From: Hyphomicrobiales bacterium
Lineage (GTDB): Bacteria > Pseudomonadota > Alphaproteobacteria > Rhizobiales > Aestuariivirgaceae
Direction of reading: 5' to 3'
Assembly (NCBI GenBank): GCA_020029455.1
Contig: JAIBJH010000099.1
Span: 1-15,322, forward strand
Length of the DNA: 15,322 nt
The notes beneath the pieces are model-generated. The model ran no database searches. It was not told the origin of the DNA and saw only the letters and a list, made by a program, of their open reading frames with translations. How positions within the stretch are numbered: the stretch's first letter is position 1; each line of letters begins with the position of its first letter. Of the stretch, positions 5,826 to 12,581 are shown one piece after another. The translations under genes were made by a program, and so were the position numbers.

Positions 5826-7042
5826 GTGAATATCCTCTGTGCAGAGATAAGCGCATCCGCCAGTTTATCAACCTCCTCATGGGTGTTGTAGAGGGCAAAG
5901 GAGGCCCTGGCCGTGGCCGTAACGCCAAAACGGGCAAGCAACGGCTGCGTGCAATGGGTGCCCGCGCGTACGGCAACGCCCTGCCGGTCGATAACCGTTG
6001 CCACGTCATGGGGGTGTGCGCCCTCCATGGTAAACGAAATGATGGGCCCTTTGTGCTTCGCCTGGCCGAAAATACGCAGTGAATTAATCTTGGAAAGCCG
6101 CTCCATGGCGTGGGTGTGGAGCGCCATTTCATGGGCCGCGATGGCCTCCGCGCCAATCGCTGTCATGTAGTCAAGCGCGGCACCGAGCCCTATCGCCTCC
6201 ACGATGGCCGGCGTTCCCGCCTCGAAACGGTGCGGCGGATCATTGTAGGTGATGCCATCGACGGTGACTTCCGAGATCATCTCGCCGCCGCCCTGATAGG
6301 GCGGCATTTTCTTCAGAAGCTCTGCCTTGCCATAGAGAACGCCGATGCCGGTGGGCCCATAGGTCTTGTGGCCCGTGAAGGCGAGAAAATCGCAATCCAG
6401 AGCCTGAACATCGATCTTGCCATGGACAGCCATTTGGCTCGCATCGAGCAGCACGGGGATGCCGCGCGCGTGGGAAAGCTGGATGATCTCTTCGACCGGT
6501 GTGATGGTGCCCAGAGCATTGGACATCATGGTGATGGCGACGATCTTGGTGCGGGGGTTGAGTAGCTTGGCAAATTCCTCGATCAGGAAATTGCCGTCAT
6601 CGTCAACAGGCGCCCAGCGGATGACAGCACCCCGCCGTTCCCGGTGGAAATGCCAGGGCACGATGTTGGAATGGTGCTCAAGGATTGAAAGTACGATCTC
6701 ATCGCCCTCGCCGATCACCTGCCCGCCGAAGCTCTGCGCCACAAGGTTGATCGCCTCAGTGGCGTTGCGCGTGAAGATGATCTGCTCCTTCGATGACGCG
6801 TTGAGAAAACGCCGCGCACTTTCCCGTGCATCCTCAAAGGCCTGTGTGGCTGTATTGGAGAGGAAATGCAGGCCGCGATGCACATTGGCATAGCCTTCAG
6901 TCATGCAGTGGTTCATAGCGTCGAGCACTGCCTTCGGCTTCTGCGCCGACGCCGCATTGTCGAGATAGACCAGCGGCTTTCCATAAACCTGTTGCGTGAG
7001 GATCGGAAAGTCCGCGCGGATGCGGGTGATGTCGTAGCTCAT
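5822..7042 (-). CDS. sufS: Group II cysteine desulfurase SufS
   Basis: A PLP-dependent enzyme of 406 residues that takes sulfur from L-cysteine and loads it as persulfide for the SUF pathway. The PLP lysine is K226 in 'FTGHKTYGPTG', and the sulfur-carrying cysteine is C364 in 'VRAGTHCTQPLL', the same numbers as in E. coli SufS. The N-terminus 'RADFPILTQQVYGKPLVYLDNAAS' is typical, and the length is full. The ATG at 7042 has a strong binding site (GGGGGAGAG) contributed by the edge of a repeat that fills the gap to sufD. The stop overlaps sufT. No sufE or sufU partner is seen in this window, so its sulfur acceptor must be encoded elsewhere or be SufB directly. Confidence 0.95.
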   Translation of the reverse strand: MSYDITRIRADFPILTQQVYGKPLVYLDNAASAQKPKAVLDAMNHCMTEGYANVHRGLHFLSNTATQAFEDARESARRFLNASSKEQIIFTRNATEAINLVAQSFGGQVIGEGDEIVLSILEHHSNIVPWHFHRERRGAVIRWAPVDDDGNFLIEEFAKLLNPRTKIVAITMMSNALGTITPVEEIIQLSHARGIPVLLDASQMAVHGKIDVQALDCDFLAFTGHKTYGPTGIGVLYGKAELLKKMPPYQGGGEMISEVTVDGITYNDPPHRFEAGTPAIVEAIGLGAALDYMTAIGAEAIAAHEMALHTHAMERLSKINSLRIFGQAKHKGPIISFTMEGAHPHDVATVIDRQGVAVRAGTHCTQPLLARFGVTATARASFALYNTHEEVDKLADALISAQRIFT

Positions 7043-7044
7043 CT

Positions 7045-7169
7045 CTCTCCCCCAACTTGTTGGAAGAGTGGCCCCACGGCCTGTCCGGGGGGTCGAGGGG
7101 GTGGTTCAACGGGTGCGGACATACCCCCTTCCCGCTTCGCGGTACTCCCCCAGCGGAGCTGGGGGAGAG
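7045..7169. repeat. Palindrome-rich intergenic repeat between sufD and sufS
   Basis: The element is bounded by 10-base inverted ends, CTCTCCCCCA (7045-7054) and TGGGGGAGAG (7160-7169). It contains three small palindromes: CCAACTTGTTGG (7052-7063), CCGC-TTC-GCGG (7132-7142) and CTCCCCCAGC-GGA-GCTGGGGGAG (7145-7167, 10-bp stem with 3-base loop). This layout resembles the short mosaic palindromic elements scattered between genes in Rhizobiales, but I see only this copy here. It has no coding content and no T run, so it need not stop transcription. Its left edge provides the ribosome binding site of sufS. Confidence 0.6.
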
Positions 7170-7184
7170 TGTTGTGGATTGCGC

Positions 7185-8339
7185 TCACACCAGCCTCTCC
7201 ACAATCATCTCCGTTAGCACCTCCCGCACCTGTTCATTCTCCACCGCCTCGATGGCTTCGGCGAGGAAGGCCTGAACGAGAAGGCTTCGCGCCTCCGCTT
7301 CCGGAATGCCGCGCGAACGGAGATAGAAAAGGTGATCGTGATCGAGGTCGCCGCAAGTCGTTCCATGGCCGCAGATCACGTCATCGGCATAGATTTCCAG
7401 TTCGGGCTTCGCATCGAACTCCGCCGTCTCCGACAGCAGCAGCGCATGGGACGACTGCTTGCCGTCCGTCTTCTGCGCATCGGGCCTCACGATCACCTTG
7501 CCCTGGAAGACGCCGCGCGCCTTCTCCGCCATCACGCATTTGAAAAGCTCACGCGAGGTGCAGTGCGGCACCTTGTGATCGACAATGAGCCGCGTATCGG
7601 CGTGTTGCGAGTCCGTTAGCAGATAGCTGCCATTGACGCGCAGGTTGCTGCCCTTGCCCGTGAAATCCACATTGACATTCTGCCGCGATAGCGCAGCACC
7701 CGCTGTGAGCGTGAAATCATTGAGAATAGCATTAGCGCCAAGCGTTGCGATCAAGTGAGAGAGGTGTTGCGCGGATGACGCCTCCTGCTCCACCTTCACC
7801 CGGTCAAGTCTTGCGCCCTTGCCGATCGAAGCCGACACTACCGGATTGTGCAGATAGGCACCTTCACCGAGATGAACTTCAATCACGCTGGCCGAAGCCC
7901 CTTCCGCCACGTCGAGATGGAGGCGGCTTGCCACGGCGCTGTTCTCGCCCGTCGTGACGAAGACGATGACGACCGGCTGGTCCACAGCACCTTCAAATGT
8001 CAGCGTCGCGCCCGCAACACCCAGTTTGTTGTTTAGTGAAAGCAGAACATCTTCATGGGCAACCGCTGCCGCGCCCTTGGCCAACTTGACGCCTGCAAGC
8101 CTTGAGAGCTTTTCATCCACCACGCCATTGGCGATCACCAAGCGTGGACCCTTGAGACCTGCAAATGGAGATTGCGCAAGCAGCCGTTCAACTGCCTTGC
8201 GATCAGCAGGAACAACAGCGCCATAGGGCCTTTCGACGAAGCGGCGCAGATCCGTCCACTTCCATTCCTCCTCGCGGCGATTGGGAAGTGTCAGGCCCAG
8301 CGCCTGTTCGGCTGGCGTCATGGTGGTCATCACATTCAT
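7185..8339 (-). CDS. sufD: SufD, Fe-S scaffold subunit, apparently shortened at the N-terminus
   Basis: SufD pairs with SufB and the ATPase SufC to form the SufBCD scaffold. The 384-residue product has the conserved C-terminal core. 'CTSRELFKCVM' and 'GKVIVRPDAQKTDGKQSSHALLLS' segments are present, and C323/H325 in 'DDVICGHGTTCG' match the E. coli C358/H360 pair. At the N-terminus the protein goes from 'TPAEQAL' to 'LPNRREEEWKWTDL' after two or three residues. Alphaproteobacterial SufD normally has about 35-40 more residues of helix there, and totals about 420-440. The loss is in frame, so the core is likely still made. It may be natural or a small deletion. The ATG at 8339 overlaps the sufC stop (ATGA), and the stop is followed by a 142-base gap to sufS. 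Confidence 0.88.
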   Translation of the reverse strand: MNVMTTMTPAEQALGLTLPNRREEEWKWTDLRRFVERPYGAVVPADRKAVERLLAQSPFAGLKGPRLVIANGVVDEKLSRLAGVKLAKGAAAVAHEDVLLSLNNKLGVAGATLTFEGAVDQPVVIVFVTTGENSAVASRLHLDVAEGASASVIEVHLGEGAYLHNPVVSASIGKGARLDRVKVEQEASSAQHLSHLIATLGANAILNDFTLTAGAALSRQNVNVDFTGKGSNLRVNGSYLLTDSQHADTRLIVDHKVPHCTSRELFKCVMAEKARGVFQGKVIVRPDAQKTDGKQSSHALLLSETAEFDAKPELEIYADDVICGHGTTCGDLDHDHLFYLRSRGIPEAEARSLLVQAFLAEAIEAVENEQVREVLTEMIVERLV

Positions 8340-8939
8340 GCCGCTTGCCCAACGAAATTGGCGTAGCCCTTTTCTTCAAGCTCCAGCGCCAGCTCCTTTG
8401 GCCCAGACTTCACGATTTTGCCATCGGAGAGCACATGCACCTTGTCCGGTACGATGTAGTCGAGAAGGCGCTGGTAATGCGTGATGACGATCATGGCGCG
8501 ATCCGGAGAGCGCAGCGCATTGACGCCATCGGCCACCACGCGCATCGCGTCAATGTCCAATCCAGAATCAGTTTCATCGAGCACGCAGAGCGAAGGCTCC
8601 AGCACCGCCATTTGCAAAATTTCCGCGCGCTTCTTTTCACCGCCGGAGAAACCCACATTCACCGCCCGCTTCAGCATGTCCTGGTTGATGTTAAGCGCCT
8701 CGGCCTTGGCCCTCACATGCTTCATGAATTCGGGAACGGTGTATTCCTTTTCGCCACGCGCCTTGCGCTGGGCGTTGGCCGCGACCTTCAGGAACTGCAT
8801 GGTGGCAACGCCCGGAATCTCAATCGGGTACTGGAAGGCAAGAAACACGCCCTTCGCCGCACGCTGCCAGCGTGAGGCCTTTCAATATTTCCCGCTGCTC
8901 ATCGGCAAGGCGGACATGGAGATTTTTAATCGAGAGCAT
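8336..8939 (-). pseudogene. sufC: sufC with internal deletion and frameshift (ATPase without Walker A)
   Basis: SufC is the ABC-type ATPase of the SufBCD scaffold. The gene starts well at ATG 8939 with MLSIKNLHVRLADEQREILK and 'GLTL', the normal N-terminus. The next family segment (Walker A with GPNGSGKST, and the following 30 or so residues) is absent. The sequence resumes as 'RAAKGVFLAFQYPIEIPGV' near 8862 in another frame. The original frame hits TGA at 8820-8822 after 39 codons. Compared with E. coli SufC, about 50 codons are missing and the deletion is not a multiple of three. The rest is intact: signature 'FSGGEKKR', Walker B 'LCVLDETDSGLD', H-loop 'ITHYQR' and the normal C-terminus. 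A GTG at 8848 could start a 170-residue fragment with no ATP-binding loop. As written, no active ATPase is possible. Either a real loss or an assembly error. Confidence 0.88.
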
Positions 8940-8941
8940 GG

Positions 8942-9301
8942 TCAATCCTGACAAATGATTTCAATGCGATTGCTGAAGCAATCTTCGGTGTAAAAACGCT
9001 TGGTACCGGGGATGGCGTCATCATCCTTGACGGGATAGCCTGCGCCGGAAAGTTTGATTTTTAGAGCTTCAGAATTACGGGCTCGAAAAGCGGGGTGAGC
9101 TTTCTTGGCGGCACGAAAATCTTCCTCGACTCCCAAGTGAATCTGCACATCACCTGCGGTAAACCACGCGCCGCCACGTTTCGCCAAGACAGGTGGCTTG
9201 TCGATCTCTGTCAGGCCCAATACACCGATGTAATAATCCCGTGCCTTTGCTTCCTGACCCGAAGGCATGGCGAGTTGGACATGATCGATAGCTGTGATCA
9301 T
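8942..9301 (-). CDS. VOC-family (glyoxalase/dioxygenase-like) protein inside the suf operon
   Basis: A 119-residue vicinal-oxygen-chelate protein. The family includes glyoxalases, dioxygenases and antibiotic-binding proteins, and uses paired beta-alpha-beta-beta-beta modules to hold a metal. Candidate metal ligands are H7 ('IDHVQLAM'), H55 ('VQIHLGV') and E114 ('NRIEI'). The 'FYTEDCFSNRIEI' ending is typical. It lies between sufB and sufC: its ATG overlaps the sufB stop (ATGA, 9298-9301) and its stop is two bases from the sufC ATG, so it is co-translated. By hand count the region 8941-9300 is about 51 % G+C, while two 60-base samples of sufB gave 62 and 67 %, which hints at later acquisition. 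The substrate is unknown. A detoxification or metal/redox role tied to Fe-S assembly is only a guess. Confidence 0.86.
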   Translation of the reverse strand: MITAIDHVQLAMPSGQEAKARDYYIGVLGLTEIDKPPVLAKRGGAWFTAGDVQIHLGVEEDFRAAKKAHPAFRARNSEALKIKLSGAGYPVKDDDAIPGTKRFYTEDCFSNRIEIICQD

Positions 9302-10815
9302 CCCACTGACCCTTCCAGTGAAATGCCAATCAGCTTCTGCGTTTCCGCCATGAATTCCATGGGCAATTGCTGCAGCACATCGCGCACGAAGCCGTTGACG
9401 ATCAACGCCACCGCTTCCTCCTGCGAGAGCCCGCGCGACCGGCAGTAGAACATCTGGTCATCGGAAATTTTCGACGTGGTTGCCTCGTGTTCGAACTGCG
9501 CCGTCGAAGTCTTGCTTTCGATGTAAGGCACCGTGTGCGCCCCGCACTTGTCGCCGATCAAAAGCGAGTCGCATTGCGTGAAGTTGCGCGCGTTCAGCGC
9601 CTTGCGGTGTGCCGAAACAAGGCCGCGATAGGTGTTGTCGCTGCGCCCCGCAGCGATGCCCTTGGAGACGATGCGGCTCGAGGTGTTCTTGCCGAGATGG
9701 ATCATCTTGGTGCCGGAATCCACCTGCTGGCGGCCATTGGAAATGGCGATGGAATAGAATTCGCCGCGCGAATGATCGCCGCGCAAGAGGACGCTTGGGT
9801 ATTTCCAGGTGATGGCAGAGCCCGTCTCAACCTGAGTCCAGGAAATCTTGGAGTGGTGACCACGGCAATCACCGCGCTTGGTCACAAAATTATAGACGCC
9901 GCCCTTGCCTTCCTTGTCGCCGGGATACCAGTTCTGCACCGTCGAATATTTGATCTCGGCATTCTCATGGGAGATCAGTTCCACCACGGCGGCGTGAAGC
10001 TGGCTCTCGTCGCGCGTCGGCGCGGTACAGCCTTCGAGATAGGAGACGTAGGCGCCCTTGTCGGCGATAATGAGTGTACGCTCGAACTGCCCGGTGTTCT
10101 TGGCATTCATGCGGAAGTAAGTCGAAAGCTCCATGGGGCAGCGCACACCAGGCGGCACATAGACAAAGGAGCCGTCGGAGAACACCGCCGAATTGAGTGC
10201 CGCATAATAGTTGTCGCCCTGCGGTACCACGCTGCCCAGATACTGCTTCACCAGTTCCGGATGTTCGCGAACAGCTTCAGACATCGAACAGAAGATGACG
10301 CCATGCTTGGCGAGCTCATCCTTGAAGGTCGTCACAACCGAAACGGAATCGAACACCGCATCGACCGCCACCTTGCCGGAGGCATATTCGCTGCCAATCG
10401 CATCATCTAGCCGTGACGGCTCGCCCTGCTTCCGCACACCGGCAAGAATTTCCTGTTCCTTCAGCGGAATGCCGAGCTTGGCATAGGTTTCGAGCAGCTT
10501 AGGATCGATCTCGTCGAGCGACTTGGGTGCAGCCTGCGATTTCGGCGCGGCGTAATAGTAGATGGCCTGGAAGTCGATGGGTGGATAATGAACCTTCGCC
10601 CACTTGGGCTCTTCCATGTTCAACCAACGGCGATAGGCCTCAAGCCGCCATTCCAGCATCCAGGAGGGCTCGCCCTTCTTCGCCGAGATGAAGCGCACCG
10701 TGTCTTCGTTGAGGCCCTTGGGCGCAAAGTCGCTCTCGATATCCGTCTCGAAGCCATACTTATACTTATCGACGTCGATCTCGCGGACCAGTTCTATTGT
10801 GTCTTCGTCAGCCAT
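9298..10815 (-). CDS. sufB: SufB, Fe-S cluster scaffold subunit
   Basis: A 505-residue core subunit of the SufBCD complex, on which new Fe-S clusters are built. The residues known to be needed in E. coli SufB are conserved: C263 in 'YLEGCTAPT' (E. coli C254, sulfur entry), C415 in 'NFTQCDSLLIG' (C405) and E444 in 'FEHEATTSKI' (E434). The C-terminus 'ETQKLIGISLEGSVG' is the family ending. The length is normal, with no sign of damage. The ATG at 10815 follows the cysteine desulfurase stop by seven bases, and the stop sequence TGAGGT also serves as a ribosome binding site. The stop overlaps the VOC gene. This is the best-conserved member of the cluster. Confidence 0.96.
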   Translation of the reverse strand: MADEDTIELVREIDVDKYKYGFETDIESDFAPKGLNEDTVRFISAKKGEPSWMLEWRLEAYRRWLNMEEPKWAKVHYPPIDFQAIYYYAAPKSQAAPKSLDEIDPKLLETYAKLGIPLKEQEILAGVRKQGEPSRLDDAIGSEYASGKVAVDAVFDSVSVVTTFKDELAKHGVIFCSMSEAVREHPELVKQYLGSVVPQGDNYYAALNSAVFSDGSFVYVPPGVRCPMELSTYFRMNAKNTGQFERTLIIADKGAYVSYLEGCTAPTRDESQLHAAVVELISHENAEIKYSTVQNWYPGDKEGKGGVYNFVTKRGDCRGHHSKISWTQVETGSAITWKYPSVLLRGDHSRGEFYSIAISNGRQQVDSGTKMIHLGKNTSSRIVSKGIAAGRSDNTYRGLVSAHRKALNARNFTQCDSLLIGDKCGAHTVPYIESKTSTAQFEHEATTSKISDDQMFYCRSRGLSQEEAVALIVNGFVRDVLQQLPMEFMAETQKLIGISLEGSVG

Positions 10816-10822
10816 GATTACC

Positions 10823-11908
10823 TCAAGCCGCGGCGCGGGAAGATGCTCTCGCCCGCAGTGTGTTCAGTGTTTCGTGAAAGCGCGCAATATCCGCAGCGCT
10901 CGTGTTCCAGCCCAGGCTCACGCGGATGGCGCATTGCGCCAATTCAGATGCGACGCCCATCGCTTCCAGTACATGGCTCTTGCCCACTTTGCCGGAGGAA
11001 CACGCCGAGCCCGATGACACCGCAAAGCCCTCAAGATCGAGATTCATCAGCAGCGTTTCGGCCTTCATGCCGGGAATGGAAAAGCAGCTTGTGTTGGGCA
11101 GGCGCGCGGCTTCGCCCGAGGAGATAATTGCGCCGCGCAAACCTTGTTCCAGTGTGCCGAGAAGTGCCTGTATTTCAAGCATCGGCTCCTGCGCCAATGC
11201 GCCGAAACCGGCAATCGCTGCAATATTTTCGGTGCCCGCGCGGCGGCGCAATTCCTGGCCGCCGCCAGCAAGCAACGGTTCGATCACCAAGCCATCGCGG
11301 ATCACAAGTGCACCAATGCCCTGCGGCCCGCCAACCTTGTGGGCAGCAAGGGTGAGGAGATCGCAGCCCAGCAATCCGAAGTTCACCGGAACTTTCTTAA
11401 ACGCCTGCACGGCGTCAACATGCAGCAGCGCGCCCGCCTGATGCACGACGGTGGCAATAGCAGGGACGTCCTGCACAACGCCTGTTTCATTGTTGGCAAG
11501 CTGCACCGACACCAGCGTGTTGGGCCGCTTCAGAAACGCGGGCAACGCATCAATCTTCACTCGGCCCTGCGCATCAACGGGAAGCACATCGACTGTCTTG
11601 CCCGTTGCCTTGGCCGCCGCCAGCACACTTGGATGTTCGATGGAAGAAACGACAATGTGTTCAGCGCCCACGCCACCTATGGCCCAGTTGTTCGCTTCCG
11701 TGCCGCCGCTGGTGAAGGCAACCATCTGCGGCAGTGATCCAATCGACACCGCAATCGCCTCGCGCCCATCATCCATGATATTGCGCGCAGTGCGACCCTC
11801 AAGGTGGATGGAAGACGCATTACCACCCACTTCCATGGCCGCCAGCATCGCCGCTTTCACCGCAGGCCGAAGCGGGCTTGTGGCGTTATGGTCGAGATAA
11901 ACTCTCAA
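10823..11908 (-). CDS. Group I cysteine desulfurase (IscS/NifS-like)
   Basis: A PLP enzyme of 361 residues, a second cysteine desulfurase in the same operon. It belongs to the IscS/NifS group, unlike SufS. The N-terminus 'MRVYLDHNATSPLRP', the lysine K191 in 'LAAHKVGGPQGIGAL' and the catalytic cysteine C303 in 'SSGSACSSGKVGKSHVL' are clear. A protein of this kind sits between the regulator and sufB in many Rhizobiales suf clusters and is often labelled IscS or NifS there; its distinct role is not settled. The start is TTG at 11908, overlapping the regulator stop (TTGA). The homologous N-terminus begins exactly there, so a weak start with translational coupling is likely. Somewhat shorter than many homologues (about 380-390), mostly in the segment near residues 235-270. 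Confidence 0.92.
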   Translation of the reverse strand: MRVYLDHNATSPLRPAVKAAMLAAMEVGGNASSIHLEGRTARNIMDDGREAIAVSIGSLPQMVAFTSGGTEANNWAIGGVGAEHIVVSSIEHPSVLAAAKATGKTVDVLPVDAQGRVKIDALPAFLKRPNTLVSVQLANNETGVVQDVPAIATVVHQAGALLHVDAVQAFKKVPVNFGLLGCDLLTLAAHKVGGPQGIGALVIRDGLVIEPLLAGGGQELRRRAGTENIAAIAGFGALAQEPMLEIQALLGTLEQGLRGAIISSGEAARLPNTSCFSIPGMKAETLLMNLDLEGFAVSSGSACSSGKVGKSHVLEAMGVASELAQCAIRVSLGWNTSAADIARFHETLNTLRARASSRAAA

Positions 11909-12381
11909 TGCCGCACTCCCGCAGACGGAGTATGACGGTCCTTGGCCTGCTTGATAGCGGCGGCAAGCGCCAGATTGCGGTTCTCCACCACATCCTCAAG
12001 CGTCACCGATTCCAGGAAAAACATCATCTGCCGCCCGAGTGATGACCACAAGTCATGGGCGCAGCACTTCTGGCCCTTTACGCAGCCATCAACCGCATCG
12101 CCCGAACAGCGAGTGACGCGCAGCGGCTCATCCACCGCCAGAATCACGTCGGAAAGCGCAATGTCGGCTGGGGTCTTCGCCAGAGTATAGCCACCGCCTG
12201 GACCCCTCGTACTTGCCACCAATCCTGCCCGGCGCAGCTTGCCAAAAAGCTGCTCCAGATATTCCTGGCTGATCTCCTGCCGCTCGGATATTTCATTGAG
12301 GGAGATGGGCGCGCCATGGCTATGTTGGCCGATGTCGATCATGGCCATCACGGCATAGCGACCCTTGGTGCTCATCTTCAT
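11905..12381 (-). CDS. iscR: Rrf2-family Fe-S-sensing regulator, IscR-like
   Basis: A 158-residue winged-helix transcription regulator that heads the suf cluster. IscR senses Fe-S status through a [2Fe-2S] cluster and controls isc/suf genes. The DNA-binding part ('MSTKGRYAVMAMIDIG', then 'LEQLFGKLRRAGLVASTRGPGGGY') is standard. The cluster motif is C92-SGDAVDG-C100-VKGQK-C106-C107-A-H109. E. coli IscR has C92-x5-C98-x5-C104-x2-H107, so the first spacing is two residues longer here and one extra cysteine (C107) is present. All four ligand types are retained, so cluster binding is likely. The start is ATG 12381 (MKMSTKG); ATG 12375 is an alternative. AGGGAA lies about eight bases upstream. The stop overlaps the next gene by four bases. 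SufR or another Rrf2 class is possible, but the three-Cys-plus-His pattern favours IscR. Confidence 0.88.
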   Translation of the reverse strand: MKMSTKGRYAVMAMIDIGQHSHGAPISLNEISERQEISQEYLEQLFGKLRRAGLVASTRGPGGGYTLAKTPADIALSDVILAVDEPLRVTRCSGDAVDGCVKGQKCCAHDLWSSLGRQMMFFLESVTLEDVVENRNLALAAAIKQAKDRHTPSAGVRH

Positions 12382-12392
12382 CGTGCCAATTC

Positions 12393-12416
12393 CCTGAATA
12401 GGTTCCTGAATAGGTT
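12393..12416. repeat. 12-bp perfect tandem repeat in the iscR leader
   Basis: CCTGAATAGGTT occurs twice head to tail (12393-12404 and 12405-12416), immediately upstream of the iscR ribosome binding site on the minus strand. The second copy adds 12 bases of leader. It could be a replication slip or a binding site. Confidence 0.8.
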
Positions 12417-12461
12417 GACGAAAGGCTTGCTTTTTGCCCCCCGCCCCGTGCTAAAGGCGAG

Positions 12462-12481
12462 CCCGGATTGGTGCCTCCGGG
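12462..12481 (-). other. Hairpin in the iscR 5' leader
   Basis: CCCGGA (12462-12467) pairs with TCCGGG (12476-12481) around an 8-base loop. It would lie in the 5' untranslated part of the iscR-suf transcript if the promoter is at about 12513-12541. No known riboswitch pattern is recognised. Confidence 0.35.
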
Positions 12482-12493
12482 GAAGTTCGGTCT

Positions 12494-12522
12494 TTGGAAT
12501 AATTCTAATCTGGATGTAAAAT
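12494..12522 (+). promoter_or_regulatory. Candidate promoter for the alpha/beta hydrolase gene
   Basis: TTGGAA (12494-12499), a 17-base spacer and TAAAAT (12517-12522) fit a sigma-70 promoter, with transcription starting near 12529. That start would fall inside the IscR-like site at 12525-12541. Confidence 0.45.
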
Positions 12523-12541
12523 TTCCGACTAGGGAAGTCAA
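12513..12541 (-). promoter_or_regulatory. Candidate iscR-suf promoter overlapping an operator
   Basis: On the minus strand TTGACT (12541-12536), a 17-base spacer and TACATC (12518-12513) form a -35/-10 pair with a strong -35 and a weak -10. The leader would be about 120 bases. The IscR-like site covers the -35 and part of the spacer, as expected for a repressed promoter. Confidence 0.4.
12525..12541. promoter_or_regulatory. IscR type 1-like operator between divergent genes
   Basis: CCGACTAGGGAAGTCAA contains GACT-N5-AGTC (12527-12530 and 12536-12539 region), the core of the E. coli type 1 IscR site (YYGACTRWWWYAGTCRR). The flanking CC and AA also fit; the central GGG does not fit WWW. It lies 41 bases before the hydrolase ATG and about 145 bases before iscR. 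This suggests autoregulation of the suf cluster and possibly shared control of the hydrolase. Confidence 0.5.
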
Positions 12542-12581
12542 GTAAAAGATCGGCCAGCAGGGCCTTTCCGCAAGGATAACA

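Noticed and set aside
7145..7167. Intrinsic terminator between sufD and sufS
   Set aside because: The stem is strong but no T run follows on the minus strand, and sufS needs to be read from upstream.
8820..8939. Programmed frameshift in sufC
   Set aside because: A frameshift alone would not remove the Walker A segment; about 50 codons are absent, so the gene is deleted internally.
9367..10410. 347-codon plus-strand frame opposite sufB
   Set aside because: It is antisense to a well-conserved SufB gene and has no family similarity; typical of high G+C codon structure.
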